Source: Spirochaetota bacterium (GTDB lineage Bacteria > Spirochaetota > Spirochaetia > Treponematales > Rectinemataceae). Taken from it: a DNA stretch of 64,000 nt. The stretch lies in the NCBI GenBank assembly GCA_022711355.1, contig JAKLFE010000008.1, positions 1-64,000 of the forward strand. The letters run 5' to 3'. Positions within the stretch are counted from its first letter, which is position 1, and every line of letters starts with the position of its first letter. The notes beneath the pieces are model-generated. The model was given only the letters and a program-made list of their open reading frames with translations. It did not search any database and had not been told where the DNA came from. This document shows, one piece after another, positions 34,738-43,537 of this stretch. A program made the translations under genes and the position numbers.

Positions 34738-35463
34738 TCAGAAGACCGGGGGAAGGGAGGCGAGCGCGGCGGCGGGCTGGAAATTGACCAGGTGCCACTG
34801 GAGGTAGGCAGGCCGGCCGGCCCCCGTCGGCGCGACCAGGAGCTCGAAGACGCCGCAGTTGCCGGTCGGCACGAGGGGCATCCAGCTCCGGCAGCCGAAG
34901 GTCGAGCGCAGGAGCCACTGGATGAAGCCCCCGTGGCTCACGCAGGCTATCCGGCGCCGGCCCGCGGCCGCGCGGCCGCGGAGGAGCTCCCAGGCCTCGA
35001 GGGCCCGCCCGTACAAGGCCTCCTGGCTCTCGGCACCGGGCACGCCCTCCCAGCTGCGGGACTCGAACTCGGCGTAGGGGCCGGGAAAGCGCTCCTTGGC
35101 CTCCTCGAGGGAAAGCCCCGAGAAGATGCCCGTGTCGAGCTCGGCGAGGGAGCCGTGGAGGGAGCTCTCGCCGAGGCCGCAGGCCGCGGCCACGATGCGC
35201 GCCGTCTCGGCCGCCCGGGCGAGGGGCGAGGAGATGACTTCCTCGATCCCCCGGGAGGCGAGCCATTCCCCGGCGGCCCGGGCCTGGGACCTGCCCGCCC
35301 CGTCGAGGGGGAAGTCGAGCTTCCCCTGGATGACCAGCCGCGCGTTGCCCTCGCTCTGCCCGTGGCGGAGGATGAAGAAGCGGGTCTCCTCCCGCAGCGA
35401 GGCGAAGAAGGAGCCGTCGACCGCGCCGGCCGCGGCGGGGGAAGGGGTGGGAGCGCCGTCCAT
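34738..35463 (-). CDS. histidine phosphatase (phosphoglycerate-mutase-like)
   Basis: A 241-residue member of the histidine phosphatase branch 1. The catalytic loop is FFILRHGQSEGNARLVIQGK (RHG), followed by SSPLARAAETARIVA, the acid/base Glu region ELDTGIFSGLSLEEA, and the second His in IACVSHGGFIQWLL. The Leu/Val/Glu pattern resembles CobC/GpmB-like phosphatases rather than a glycolytic mutase. TATACT ends eight bases before ATG 35463 and there is no ribosome site, so the transcript is probably leaderless. Confidence 0.9.
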   Translation of the reverse strand: MDGAPTPSPAAAGAVDGSFFASLREETRFFILRHGQSEGNARLVIQGKLDFPLDGAGRSQARAAGEWLASRGIEEVISSPLARAAETARIVAAACGLGESSLHGSLAELDTGIFSGLSLEEAKERFPGPYAEFESRSWEGVPGAESQEALYGRALEAWELLRGRAAAGRRRIACVSHGGFIQWLLRSTFGCRSWMPLVPTGNCGVFELLVAPTGAGRPAYLQWHLVNFQPAAALASLPPVF

Positions 35464-35511
35464 GGGGCCCGAGTATAGCCGCCCACCCCCCTCCGCGCAT
35501 AGGCGAAGGCG

Positions 35512-35539
35512 TAAAAAAGCCCGGCTCGATGCCGGGCTT
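35512..35539 (-). terminator. terminator of the 35562-36110 lipoprotein gene
   Basis: On the minus strand the 7-bp stem GCCCGGC/GCCGGGC with a 5-base loop is followed by TTTTTTAC, about 25 bases after the stop codon. Confidence 0.9.
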
Positions 35540-35561
35540 CCTTGGGAAAGGAGGGCCGCCC

Positions 35562-36110
35562 CTACTTGATCGGGTCGGTGGGGACGCGGACGTAGTCGAT
35601 GGTGTAGCGCTCGCCGCCGATCTCGACCTGGTTCTTGTACAGGTACTCGACGGAGGTCACGTTGCCGAGGTCCCAGCCGCTCTTGCGGTAGGTGTCGGAG
35701 TCGATCTTGTCGTGCTCGGCCCAGCCGGGGAGGTAGAAGAGGGTGGCGCCGACGACGCAGTCGGCCTTGGTGGCCTTGCGGCTGTTGACGACGTAGTTGA
35801 CCCAGGTCTTCTTGCCGTTGGAGATGAAGACGGCCTCGGCCTGGCCCTTGGTGGCCGGGCTCGCGGGGGTGAGGACCTTGGAGACGTAGAACCTGGCGTC
35901 TTCCATGGACCGATCGCTGTCCGAGCAGAGGACCTCGCCGGACTGGAATTCGACCGCGGAGGAAACGGCCCCGGAGGCGATGCCGCCGCCGCCGACCCCG
36001 CCGGCGATGGAGCCGATGGCCCCGGAAACGGCGCCCTTGGCGACGCTCGAGCAGGAGGCGAGGACGAGGGCCGCGAGGAGGACGAGGGCCGCGGCGCGAA
36101 GTACTTTCAT
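35562..36110 (-). CDS. small lipoprotein of unknown function
   Basis: A 182-residue lipoprotein: the signal MKVLRAAALVLLAALVLASC ends in the lipobox LASC. A glycine-zipper-like stretch follows (AIGSIAGGVGGGGIASGAVS, about 31-50), which may insert in or lie against the membrane, and then a soluble domain with two cysteines. Function is unknown. It is monocistronic, with a good promoter, a GGAG ribosome site and a terminator. Confidence 0.82.
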   Translation of the reverse strand: MKVLRAAALVLLAALVLASCSSVAKGAVSGAIGSIAGGVGGGGIASGAVSSAVEFQSGEVLCSDSDRSMEDARFYVSKVLTPASPATKGQAEAVFISNGKKTWVNYVVNSRKATKADCVVGATLFYLPGWAEHDKIDSDTYRKSGWDLGNVTSVEYLYKNQVEIGGERYTIDYVRVPTDPIK

Positions 36111-36145
36111 GGGATAGCTCCTTTCGTAATGGACGAGTTGTATTC

Positions 36146-36173
36146 ATTCTACCGCCCTATTGTAAAAAAGCAA
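36146..36173 (-). promoter_or_regulatory. promoter of the small lipoprotein gene
   Basis: On the minus strand TTGCTT (36168-36173), a 16-base spacer and TAGAAT (36146-36151, 5/6). The leader is about 30 bases. It is divergent from the aminopeptidase gene. Confidence 0.55.
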
Positions 36174-36246
36174 GGCTGAGCGCTCGCCCTTCCCGGCCCG
36201 CGGCTCCTTGCGCCCCCGCGGCGGGATAGGTGTATACTCGCGCCTC

Positions 36247-37317
36247 ATGAGGCCAGCCCTCGCCGCCGCCGCGGCCATCTCCGCTGCTTTCCTCTCTTCC
36301 TCCTGCTACGTCGGGGAGCAGGGAGCAGCCTACCTCGCGCTGCGCTCGAAGGCGCTGCCCGCGGCCCGGGCCCTCGCGGACCCGGCTACCCCGGCAGCCA
36401 CCCGCGAGCTCCTCGAGCGGGCGGCCGCGGTCAGGGCCTTCGCCGTAGCCGAGCTCGGCCTGAAGGATACCAAGAACTACGCGAGCGTCGTGGAGCTCGA
36501 CGCCGACCGGCTGGCCACCGTCGTCCAGGCCTGCGCCGAGCTCTCCTTCGATCGCTACCTCTGGTCCTATCCCGTGGTGGGCAAGCTGCCCTACCGCGGC
36601 TACTTCGACCGGGCCGAGGCCGAGGCCGAGGCGGCACGGATGCGCGAGCGGGGCTACGACGCCCTGGCCCGGCCCGTCGACGCCTTCTCGACCCTCGGCT
36701 GGCTCGCCGACCCCCTGTTCTCCTTCATGGCGGGCTACGGCGAGGCCGAGCTGGCCGAGCTCCTCATCCACGAGATGTGCCACGCGACGGTCTTCCTCAA
36801 GGGCAAGGCGCCCGGCCTCGAGCAGTTCAACGAGGAGCTCGCCACCTTCGTGGGCCGATCCGGCGCCCTGCGCTACCTCGAGCGGAAGTACGGCCCCGGC
36901 TCCGCCGAGCTCGCCGAGGCCCGGGCCTCCCGCGCCGAGGCCGAGGCCTTCGCCTCCTTCCTCCGCGGCACGGCCGCCGAGCTCGAGGCGCTCTACGCCC
37001 AGGCCGCGCCGGACGGGGAGAAGCGGCGGCGCAAGGCCGAGATCATCGCCGCCCGGGCCGAGGAGTACCGCGCCCTGGCCGGGAGCTTCTCCTCCGCGGC
37101 CTACCGAGGCTTCCCCATGGGGAGGATCGACAACGCCTACCTCGACCTCTACCGCCTCTACGAGGGCGAGCCTGAGCTCTACGCGGACTATTGCGAACGG
37201 CTCTGCGGAGCCGACCTGCGCCGCTTCGTGGGGGAGCTGTCGCGCCTCGCCTCCTCGCCCGCGGGGCGCGGGGATCCCAAGGCCGCGATGCGGCAGGAGC
37301 TCGAGGCCAGCCCCTAG
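36247..37317 (+). CDS. predicted lipoprotein aminopeptidase (zinc HExxH-like)
   Basis: A 356-residue protein with a signal and lipobox SSSC at about residue 20. The core matches the bacterial 'predicted aminopeptidase' family: LAELLIHEMCHATVFLKGKA gives an HExxH zinc motif (HEMCH), followed by FNEELATFVG with the third ligand Glu, and a late RIDNAYLDLYRLY. The helical insert between these is Ala/Glu-rich. Substrate unknown. TATACT ends eight bases before ATG 36247 with no ribosome site, so translation is probably leaderless. Confidence 0.83.
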   Translation: MRPALAAAAAISAAFLSSSCYVGEQGAAYLALRSKALPAARALADPATPAATRELLERAAAVRAFAVAELGLKDTKNYASVVELDADRLATVVQACAELSFDRYLWSYPVVGKLPYRGYFDRAEAEAEAARMRERGYDALARPVDAFSTLGWLADPLFSFMAGYGEAELAELLIHEMCHATVFLKGKAPGLEQFNEELATFVGRSGALRYLERKYGPGSAELAEARASRAEAEAFASFLRGTAAELEALYAQAAPDGEKRRRKAEIIAARAEEYRALAGSFSSAAYRGFPMGRIDNAYLDLYRLYEGEPELYADYCERLCGADLRRFVGELSRLASSPAGRGDPKAAMRQELEASP

Positions 37318-37381
37318 CCCGGACTCGGGCGTCGGGCGCCGGTCCTCCACGAAGGGCCGCGTTTGCTCTATAGTCGTGGGC

Positions 37382-39697
37382 ATGAACGCGATTCAGGTCA
37401 TACGGGGAGGTTTCGGCCGCCTCGCCCTCCCCCTCGCCCTGGCGACCCTCCTCGCCTCCGCGCTCCCCGCCCAGGAGGCGGCGCGCCCCGAAGCCAAGCG
37501 CCCCCGCGTCGCCGTGGTCCTGTCGGGGGGCTCGGCCTTCGGCATCGCCCACGTCGGGGTCCTGCGCTCCATCGAGGAGGCGGGCATCCCCATCGACCTG
37601 GTCCTCGGGACGAGCATGGGCTCCCTGGTCGGCGGCCTCTACGTCGCCGGCTACTCGCCCGACGACATGAAGCGGCTCTTCACCGAGCTCGACTGGAGCA
37701 CGGTCTTCTCCGAGCGGCGCGAGATCGTCGGCTCGGCCTACGAGCGCGAGAAGCGCCGCCGCTACCCCCTGAAGCTCGGCTTCGACTCCCGCGGCCCCAA
37801 GGCCAGCGCGGGCTTCCTGAGCGGGCAGAAGGTGCTCTCCCTCGCCACGGAGTACGTCCTCCACGACCTCGTCGTCCGCGACTTCGACGAGCTGCCCGTG
37901 CCCTACCGCGCCGTGGCCGCCGATATCCTCACGGGCGAGCGCGTCGTCCTCTCCTCGGGCTCCCTCGCCGAGGCGATGCGCTCGAGCATGTCCATCCCCG
38001 GGATCTTCAGCCCCTACGAGCTCGGGGGCAGGAAGCTCGTCGACGGGGGCATCGTGGACAACATGCCCGTCGAGCTCGCCCGGGAGCTGGGCGCCGACAT
38101 CGTCATCGCGGTCGAGTCGAGGGAGGGAGCCATCACGGATCCCGGCAAGCTCGAGTCGGGGATGGCGGTCACGGGACAGACCTTCAGCCTCTACGTCGAG
38201 GAGAACATGCGCCCCTCGCGGGCCGCGGCCGACCTCCTGGTCAAGCCCGACGTCTCGGGCCTGAACCAGGCGAGCTTCGATCAGGCCGCTGAGCTCGTGC
38301 GCCGGGGCGAGGCGGCGGGCGAGGCGGCGCGGCCCGCGCTCGATGCCCTGGCCGCGAGGATCTCCCGGGAACGGAGCCTCGTCGCCCCGGAGGCCCAGCC
38401 CAGCAGGAGCGCCTACCGCGAGCCCCCCGTCATGGGCGGCCTCAGGGTCTCCGCCGCGAGCTCGGAGGACGCGGAGCGGGGCAGGGCGGCCTTCGAGGCC
38501 TTCGTCGGCGAGCGCCTCGACCGGAGGGCCGTGGGCGAGGCCATCAACTCCCTCTACGCCTCGGGGCGATACAAGCTCGTCAAGTTCGACCTCGAGCCCT
38601 TGGGCGCGGCGGGACAGACGAGGGGAGTCCTCAGCCTCGAGCCCGCGGAGATCCCCCCGGGGGCATTCATGCTCGGATCGAGCATCCGGACCGTCGTCTC
38701 GCGCTTCACCGCGCCCGAGGCCTATTCCACGCTCGCCGTCTTCTACCGCGGCCTCGCCGGGACCGGCTTCGACCTCTTCGCCGAGCTCTCGCTGGGCACG
38801 ACCACGGGCCTCTACGCGGAGCTCAGGGAGAGCATCGGGGAATCGCCCTTCTACGTCCTGCCCTTCGCGCGAGCCGAGTCGCAGTCGGAGCAGTCCCAGT
38901 CGAACCGGGAGCTCGGCTCCTGGAGCCTCTTCAGAAGAATTGGCGCGGGGGGCGACCTCGTCGCGGAGCTCGGTTCCGGCGGGGACATCCGCCTGGGATA
39001 CTCGATAGAGTCGGCCCGGGGCTCCGAGCTCAGCGACGGCGCTTCCGGGAGCTACGCCAGGACCCTCGGCTCGATGGGCGCGGCCCTGCGCTACGACGGC
39101 CGCCCCGGCTCCTTCTTCCCCGAGCGCGGCTTCCACGTCCTGGCCCGGGGCCGCTGGGTCGATCCTCGCTTCGGCGGCGAGCTCTCCTACGCCTTCGCCG
39201 AGTGCCGGGCGGGCGCCGTCCTGCCCCTCTCGCGGCGCCTCGGCCTCGGCCTCGAGACCTTCGCGGGCACGGACTTCAGGGGCATCCTCGAGGGGGCGAC
39301 GGCCATGCCGGAGGAGCGCCTGTTCGCGCTCAACGCGCCGGGCATCTTCTACGGCCTCGAGGCCAGGCCGGAGGCGGGCAGGGGCGAGCACGTCTTCGCC
39401 GGGGCCCTCGAGCTCAGGGTATCCCTCGGGAGGATGCTCCCCCTCTTCGAGGCGGACTACTTCGCCCTGGCCAACGCCTCGGCGGGCACGGCCACCGCGG
39501 GGGAGCTCGGCGCCGAGGACCTCCCCGCGGACCTGAAATGGGGCGCGTCCCTCGGGCTCGGCGCGCGCCTCTCGCCCAACGTCGGCGCCCTCCTGGCCCT
39601 GAGCTACGTGGACGACGGCAACCCGATCGAGCCGAGCCGCCTCGCCCTCACCTTCATCTTCGGGTCCTTCGACCTGAGGCTCGAGGACCTGCGTTAG
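37382..39697 (+). CDS. patatin-like phospholipase, type Vd autotransporter
   Basis: A secreted lipase fused to its own outer-membrane pore (771 aa). After a signal peptide (about 1-30) comes a patatin domain: oxyanion loop VLSGGSAFGIAHVGVL, nucleophile Ser in LGTSMGSLVGG, and catalytic Asp in LVDGGIVDNMPVE. A POTRA-like stretch (near 360-420, RAVGEAINSLYASGRYKLVK) links to a C-terminal beta-barrel with alternating strands ending in LTFIFGSFDLRLEDLR. This order matches PlpD-type proteins and implies a diderm envelope. The last residue is Arg rather than the usual aromatic barrel signature. TATAGT ends seven bases before ATG 37382. Confidence 0.88.
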   Translation: MNAIQVIRGGFGRLALPLALATLLASALPAQEAARPEAKRPRVAVVLSGGSAFGIAHVGVLRSIEEAGIPIDLVLGTSMGSLVGGLYVAGYSPDDMKRLFTELDWSTVFSERREIVGSAYEREKRRRYPLKLGFDSRGPKASAGFLSGQKVLSLATEYVLHDLVVRDFDELPVPYRAVAADILTGERVVLSSGSLAEAMRSSMSIPGIFSPYELGGRKLVDGGIVDNMPVELARELGADIVIAVESREGAITDPGKLESGMAVTGQTFSLYVEENMRPSRAAADLLVKPDVSGLNQASFDQAAELVRRGEAAGEAARPALDALAARISRERSLVAPEAQPSRSAYREPPVMGGLRVSAASSEDAERGRAAFEAFVGERLDRRAVGEAINSLYASGRYKLVKFDLEPLGAAGQTRGVLSLEPAEIPPGAFMLGSSIRTVVSRFTAPEAYSTLAVFYRGLAGTGFDLFAELSLGTTTGLYAELRESIGESPFYVLPFARAESQSEQSQSNRELGSWSLFRRIGAGGDLVAELGSGGDIRLGYSIESARGSELSDGASGSYARTLGSMGAALRYDGRPGSFFPERGFHVLARGRWVDPRFGGELSYAFAECRAGAVLPLSRRLGLGLETFAGTDFRGILEGATAMPEERLFALNAPGIFYGLEARPEAGRGEHVFAGALELRVSLGRMLPLFEADYFALANASAGTATAGELGAEDLPADLKWGASLGLGARLSPNVGALLALSYVDDGNPIEPSRLALTFIFGSFDLRLEDLR

Positions 39698-39709
39698 GCG
39701 GCGCCGCCC

Positions 39710-40435
39710 CTAGAGCCCGGCCTTGGGCTTCACCCGGGCCTGGGCCTCGAGGGCCTCCTGGTAGGCGGGGTTGAGGGCGAGGGCCCGGGCGTAGGCGTCG
39801 TAGGCGCGGCGCCACTCCTGCTGGAGCTCGCAGACCCCGCCCAGGCGGAACCACCAGCGGGGCATGTTCGGCTCGCGCTTGACGGCGGTGGAGTAGGCTA
39901 TGTCGGCGTGGGAGTACTTCTTGAGCCTGAGGTAGGTCTCGCCCATGTAGAAGTAGGCCGTGGGCACCCGGTCGCCGCCCTCGCCCGCCGCCTCGACGTA
40001 CTTGGCGAGGTACTTCAGGGCGTTGTCCATCTGCCCGAGGTGGTAGTAGGACTCGCCCATCACCTCGGCGGCGCGGGCGTCGAACTGGATCTTGAGGGCG
40101 GCCTGCCCGGTCGCGATGACCTCGGCGTGGCGGCCGAGGCGGAAGAGGCTCCAGCACTTGACGACGTAGGCCTCGATCCTCCGGGGATCGGCCGCGAGCT
40201 CCTGGTCGCAGACGGCCACCGACTCGCCGTACCTGGCCTGGGCCTCGGCCTGCTTGCCGCCCGACTCGAGGTCGCGGCCCTGGCGGTACAGGAGGAGGGC
40301 GTCGGCCTTCGCCGCGGGCTGGGCCGCGGCGGGAGGGGGCAGGGCGGCCGGCGGCGAGGCCTGGGGGGCGGTCTGGGCGGCGAGGGGGCAGAGGGCGAGC
40401 AGCGACATCGCGACCGCGAGACGGCTTCGGCGCAT
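39710..40435 (-). CDS. exported TPR protein
   Basis: A 241-residue protein with a signal peptide (MRRSRLAVAMSLLALCPLAA, cleavage near AQT), a Pro/Ala-rich spacer and about five tetratricopeptide repeats: the best are AEVMGESYYHLGQMDNALKY, TAYFYMGETYLRLKKYSHAD and RAYDAYARALALNPAYQEAL. TPRs bind partner proteins; the partner is unknown. ATG 40435 has GGAGG eight bases upstream and is preferred over the ATG five codons earlier. It is convergent with the patatin gene (12-base gap). Confidence 0.88.
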   Translation of the reverse strand: MRRSRLAVAMSLLALCPLAAQTAPQASPPAALPPPAAAQPAAKADALLLYRQGRDLESGGKQAEAQARYGESVAVCDQELAADPRRIEAYVVKCWSLFRLGRHAEVIATGQAALKIQFDARAAEVMGESYYHLGQMDNALKYLAKYVEAAGEGGDRVPTAYFYMGETYLRLKKYSHADIAYSTAVKREPNMPRWWFRLGGVCELQQEWRRAYDAYARALALNPAYQEALEAQARVKPKAGL

Positions 40436-40556
40436 CGGGGAATCCTCCATGGAAGGCGATCGTCAGCCTCAGTTTTACCAGGAAGCGCGGGAAGGGGCAA
40501 GGGCGGCGCCTTGCGCTCCCGGTCCCCGCGCGGCTACCATGCCGCGGGGGTACGAT

Positions 40557-41801
40557 ATGCGCGTGATCGGCATCGCGGGCGCGGGGACCGTCGGCTCCGC
40601 CCTCCTGCGCCTCCTCGAATGCTCGGGGGCGGCGCGGGCCAAGGCCGTCCTCGTGCGGGACGTCTCGAGGCGGCGGGAGGGCCTCCCCCCGGGGCTCAGG
40701 CTGACCGAGGACCCGGAGGAGATCCTCGCCGACCCGGAGATCGGGCTGGCGGTCGAGCTCATGGGCGGCACGGACGCGGCCTTCTCCTTCGCCGCGCGGG
40801 CCCTCGGCGCCGGCAAGCACCTGGTCACCGCCAACAAGAACCTCATCGCCGAGCGGGGCCCCGAGCTCTTCGCCCTGGCGCGCGAGCGGGGCGTCTCGAT
40901 CGGCTTCGAGGCCGCGGTCTGCGCCGGGATGCCCGTCATCCGCGCCTTCCAGGAATCCTTCCGCGCCGACCGGGTCCTCGGGGTCGAGGGCATCCTCAAC
41001 GGGACCTGCAACTACATCCTGACCCGCATGGACGAGGCCGGGCTCGGCCTCGCCCAGGCCGTGGCCGAGGCCCAGGGCCTGGGCCTGGCCGAACCCGATC
41101 CCTCCTACGATCTCTCCGGCCGGGACTCGGCCTGCAAGCTCTCCATCCTGGCCAGCCTGGCCTCCGGGGCCTGGGTCGACCCTGCCTCCCTCCGGGTCGA
41201 GGGCATCGAGGGCATCGAGCCCGAGGACATCAGGCAGGCCCGTCGCCTGAGCTTCCGCATCCGCCTCCTGGGCCTCCTCCGCCTGGGCCCCGAGGGCGGC
41301 CTCGAGGAGGCCTGCGTCGGCCCCGCCCTGGTTCCCGAGGACCATCCCCTCGCCTCGGTGCGCTTCGAGAACAACGCCCTCCTCGCGGACTGCGCCGGGC
41401 TCGGGCCGAACTTCTTCTCGGGCAGGGGGGCGGGCCCCCTGCCCACGGCGACCGCCCTCCTCTCCGACATCCTGGCCGCGGCCGAGGGCAGGGGGCTCGT
41501 CCCTGGCGCCGGCCACCCCTTCCTCGCCGGGAGGGCCGCGGCGCCGGAAGGGAAGGCCGAGTCGAGGCGCCTGCTCAGGCTCTCCCCTCCCCCGGGCGCC
41601 GAGGCCTCCCTCCCCGCCCTCCTCGCCGCCGCGGGCATCGGGATCGAGAGCCTCGCCCGTTCGGCGCCAAGGGCGGGGGGGCAGGAGAAGCTCGAGGTCG
41701 CGACGCGGCCGGCCTCGGCCCGCGCCTTCGAAGGGCTCGCGAGGGCCCTCGAGGCCGCCGGCTGGCCTCGCCCCCTCTCGCTGCGGATGATCGAGGCCTA
41801 G
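40557..41801 (+). CDS. hom: homoserine dehydrogenase
   Basis: Reduces aspartate semialdehyde to homoserine with NAD(P)H, on the path to threonine and methionine. The 414 residues have the Rossmann start VIGIAGAGTVGSALLRLL, GAGKHLVTANKNLIAERG, the substrate region GILNGTCNYILTRM, EAQGLGLAEPDPSYDLSGRD with catalytic residues, and FFSGRGAGPLPTATALLSDI. A C-terminal ~70 residues could be a degenerate ACT regulatory domain. ATG 40557 has GGGGG nine bases upstream; ATG 40539 in the same frame is an alternative. No other threonine gene is adjacent. Confidence 0.92.
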   Translation: MRVIGIAGAGTVGSALLRLLECSGAARAKAVLVRDVSRRREGLPPGLRLTEDPEEILADPEIGLAVELMGGTDAAFSFAARALGAGKHLVTANKNLIAERGPELFALARERGVSIGFEAAVCAGMPVIRAFQESFRADRVLGVEGILNGTCNYILTRMDEAGLGLAQAVAEAQGLGLAEPDPSYDLSGRDSACKLSILASLASGAWVDPASLRVEGIEGIEPEDIRQARRLSFRIRLLGLLRLGPEGGLEEACVGPALVPEDHPLASVRFENNALLADCAGLGPNFFSGRGAGPLPTATALLSDILAAAEGRGLVPGAGHPFLAGRAAAPEGKAESRRLLRLSPPPGAEASLPALLAAAGIGIESLARSAPRAGGQEKLEVATRPASARAFEGLARALEAAGWPRPLSLRMIEA

Positions 41802-41820
41802 GGCGATATCCGCCAGGGCT

Positions 41821-41850
41821 TTGTTTTTTACCCTCGGGATGAGCTATCAT
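41821..41850 (+). promoter_or_regulatory. promoter of the FGE-lipoprotein/ABC importer operon
   Basis: TTGTTT (41821-41826), an 18-base spacer and TATCAT (41845-41850, 5/6). The leader is about 80 bases and contains a hairpin. Confidence 0.5.
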
Positions 41851-41891
41851 TGTAGCCACGAGTATATCCACGATACTCCAACCTCATCCGG

Positions 41892-41914
41892 CCGCCCCAG
41901 CCAGGGGGCGGTTT
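41892..41914 (+). promoter_or_regulatory. leader hairpin CCGCCCC-N6-GGGGCGG
   Basis: A perfect 7-bp stem with a 6-base loop followed by TTT lies 22 bases before the first gene of the importer operon. It may be a weak attenuator or simply a stabilising leader structure. Confidence 0.35.
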
Positions 41915-41935
41915 GGGCTGTTTCGGGAGAATCCC

Positions 41936-43537
41936 ATGTTTAAACGGAAACTCTTTCCCGCACTCGCCGCCCTCGCGCTCGGCTGCGCCCTCCTGGCCTC
42001 CTGCGCCTCGACGGCGGACATCCTCGTAAACAAGGATCCGGGCTCCTTCTACGGCTCGGCCTTCGCCGCGACCCAGGCCGCCGCCGAGGAGAAGGCCTAC
42101 GCCGACCTGATCTACAACGTGCTGACGGAGACGAGCAGCATGCGGCCGGTCAAGCAGGCGAGCTTCGTCCTGACGCCGGAGATCAAGGAGGCCTTCGCGG
42201 GCTTCAAGCTCAAGCCCGAGCGGGCGGAGAAGAAGAGCGAGACGCGCTTCGACGTCGTCTACTCCCTCTCCCGCGAGCAGTGGGCCAAGGCCGAGGCCCT
42301 GCGCCTCGAGCGGCTGAACAAGGAGCTGGGCGCCGCCTTCGCCGCGGTCAAGGCGGGAGCCTCCAAGTCCGCGGCCGCCCGGATCAAGGAAGCGGCCGCC
42401 CTCCTCGTGGCCATCGAGCGCTCGGGCGCGCTCAACAAGATCGTCGGCGCCGAGTCCGGCGGGCCCATCCTGAACGACCGGGTCGAGGACTACTGCCGCG
42501 GCCTGGTCGAGGGGATCTCCATCGCGGCCGAGCCCGCGAGCGGCCTGGTCAAGGCCGGCGCGGCCATCGGCCTCTCGGTCGTCGACAAGGGCGGCAAGGG
42601 CCTTCCCTCCTTCCCCCTCTCCCTGACCTGGAAGGCCGAGGGCGCGGCCAAGGGGCCGATCGCCGCGGTCGCCGACGCGAAGGGCAAGGCCTCGGCCCTC
42701 CTACCCGACGACCCGGCCCTCGCCGACAAGAAGGTCATCCTCGCGGTCGCCGCCGACCTCGCCTCCCTCCAGGGCGACTGCCCCTTCCTGCGCAAGCTCG
42801 ACCAGGGGATCGCCGCCGAGTTCGCCTACCGCAACTCCGCGGTCGGCAGCGGCCTGGACAAGGCCGTGAAGGTCCCCGGCGGCAGCTACGCGGTCGGCGC
42901 GGTCAAGCAGGACAAGCGCGCGGGCAGCATCGAGAAGCCCCGCAAGGCGACCGTCGCGGCCTTCTACATCGACGCGAACCTCGTGACCAACGCCGAGTAC
43001 AAGACCTACCTCGAGGCGGTGAACGCCTCCGAGCTCGAGTACCCCGACTACTGGGAGAACGCCGACCTCAACAAGCCCGACCAGCCGGTCGTCGGCGTCT
43101 CCCTCGCGGAGGCCGAGAAGTACGCGGCCTGGCTCTCCTCGGCCCAGGGCGTCAAGAAGCGGCTGCCCACCGAGGACGAGTTCGAGATCGCGGCGCGCGG
43201 CGGCAGGGAGGTCGTGTACCCCTGGGGCGACGAGCTCCCCTCCGACGGCGCCCGGGCTACCTTCAAGGGCAGCGCCCCCTTCACTACGGCCGTCGGCTCC
43301 CGGGCCAACGGCAAGAACGCCCTCGGCCTCGCCGACATGGCGGGCAACGTCTGGGAGTGGACCACGACCGCCCCCGCGGGCAGCATGAGCGGCAACCCGG
43401 AGCACCGCATCGTCAAGGGCGGCTCCTACCTGGACGGGCAGTACGAGCTCAGGATATCCAACCGCGTCCTCCGCGACCCGGGCGAGCGCTATCCCGACGT
43501 CGGCTTCCGTCTCGTAAGCGAGGCTGGCAATGAGTAA
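41936..43537 (+). CDS. lipoprotein with C-terminal FGE-sulfatase domain
   Basis: A 533-residue lipoprotein (lipobox LASC near residue 23). The N-terminal ~310 residues are unfamiliar; the C-terminal ~220 are an FGE-sulfatase/SUMF1 fold: VPGGSYAVG, FYIDANLVTNAEYKTYLEA, PVVGVSLAEAEKYAAWLS, RLPTEDEFEIAARGG, YPWGDELPS, DMAGNVWEWT and KGGSYLDG. I do not see the paired cysteines needed for formylglycine formation, so it is probably a binding domain rather than an active sulfatase-modifying enzyme. First gene of an operon with a second lipoprotein and an ABC importer, and its stop overlaps the next start by 8 bases. Confidence 0.88.
   Translation: MFKRKLFPALAALALGCALLASCASTADILVNKDPGSFYGSAFAATQAAAEEKAYADLIYNVLTETSSMRPVKQASFVLTPEIKEAFAGFKLKPERAEKKSETRFDVVYSLSREQWAKAEALRLERLNKELGAAFAAVKAGASKSAAARIKEAAALLVAIERSGALNKIVGAESGGPILNDRVEDYCRGLVEGISIAAEPASGLVKAGAAIGLSVVDKGGKGLPSFPLSLTWKAEGAAKGPIAAVADAKGKASALLPDDPALADKKVILAVAADLASLQGDCPFLRKLDQGIAAEFAYRNSAVGSGLDKAVKVPGGSYAVGAVKQDKRAGSIEKPRKATVAAFYIDANLVTNAEYKTYLEAVNASELEYPDYWENADLNKPDQPVVGVSLAEAEKYAAWLSSAQGVKKRLPTEDEFEIAARGGREVVYPWGDELPSDGARATFKGSAPFTTAVGSRANGKNALGLADMAGNVWEWTTTAPAGSMSGNPEHRIVKGGSYLDGQYELRISNRVLRDPGERYPDVGFRLVSEAGNE

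Noticed and set aside
40254-40556. N-terminal extension of homoserine dehydrogenase
   Set aside because: The frame is open upstream but overlaps the opposite-strand TPR gene, and the Rossmann fold starts right after ATG 40557.
41936-43537. Active formylglycine-generating enzyme
   Set aside because: The FGE-sulfatase fold is present, but I do not see the conserved cysteine pair, and no sulfatase gene is nearby.
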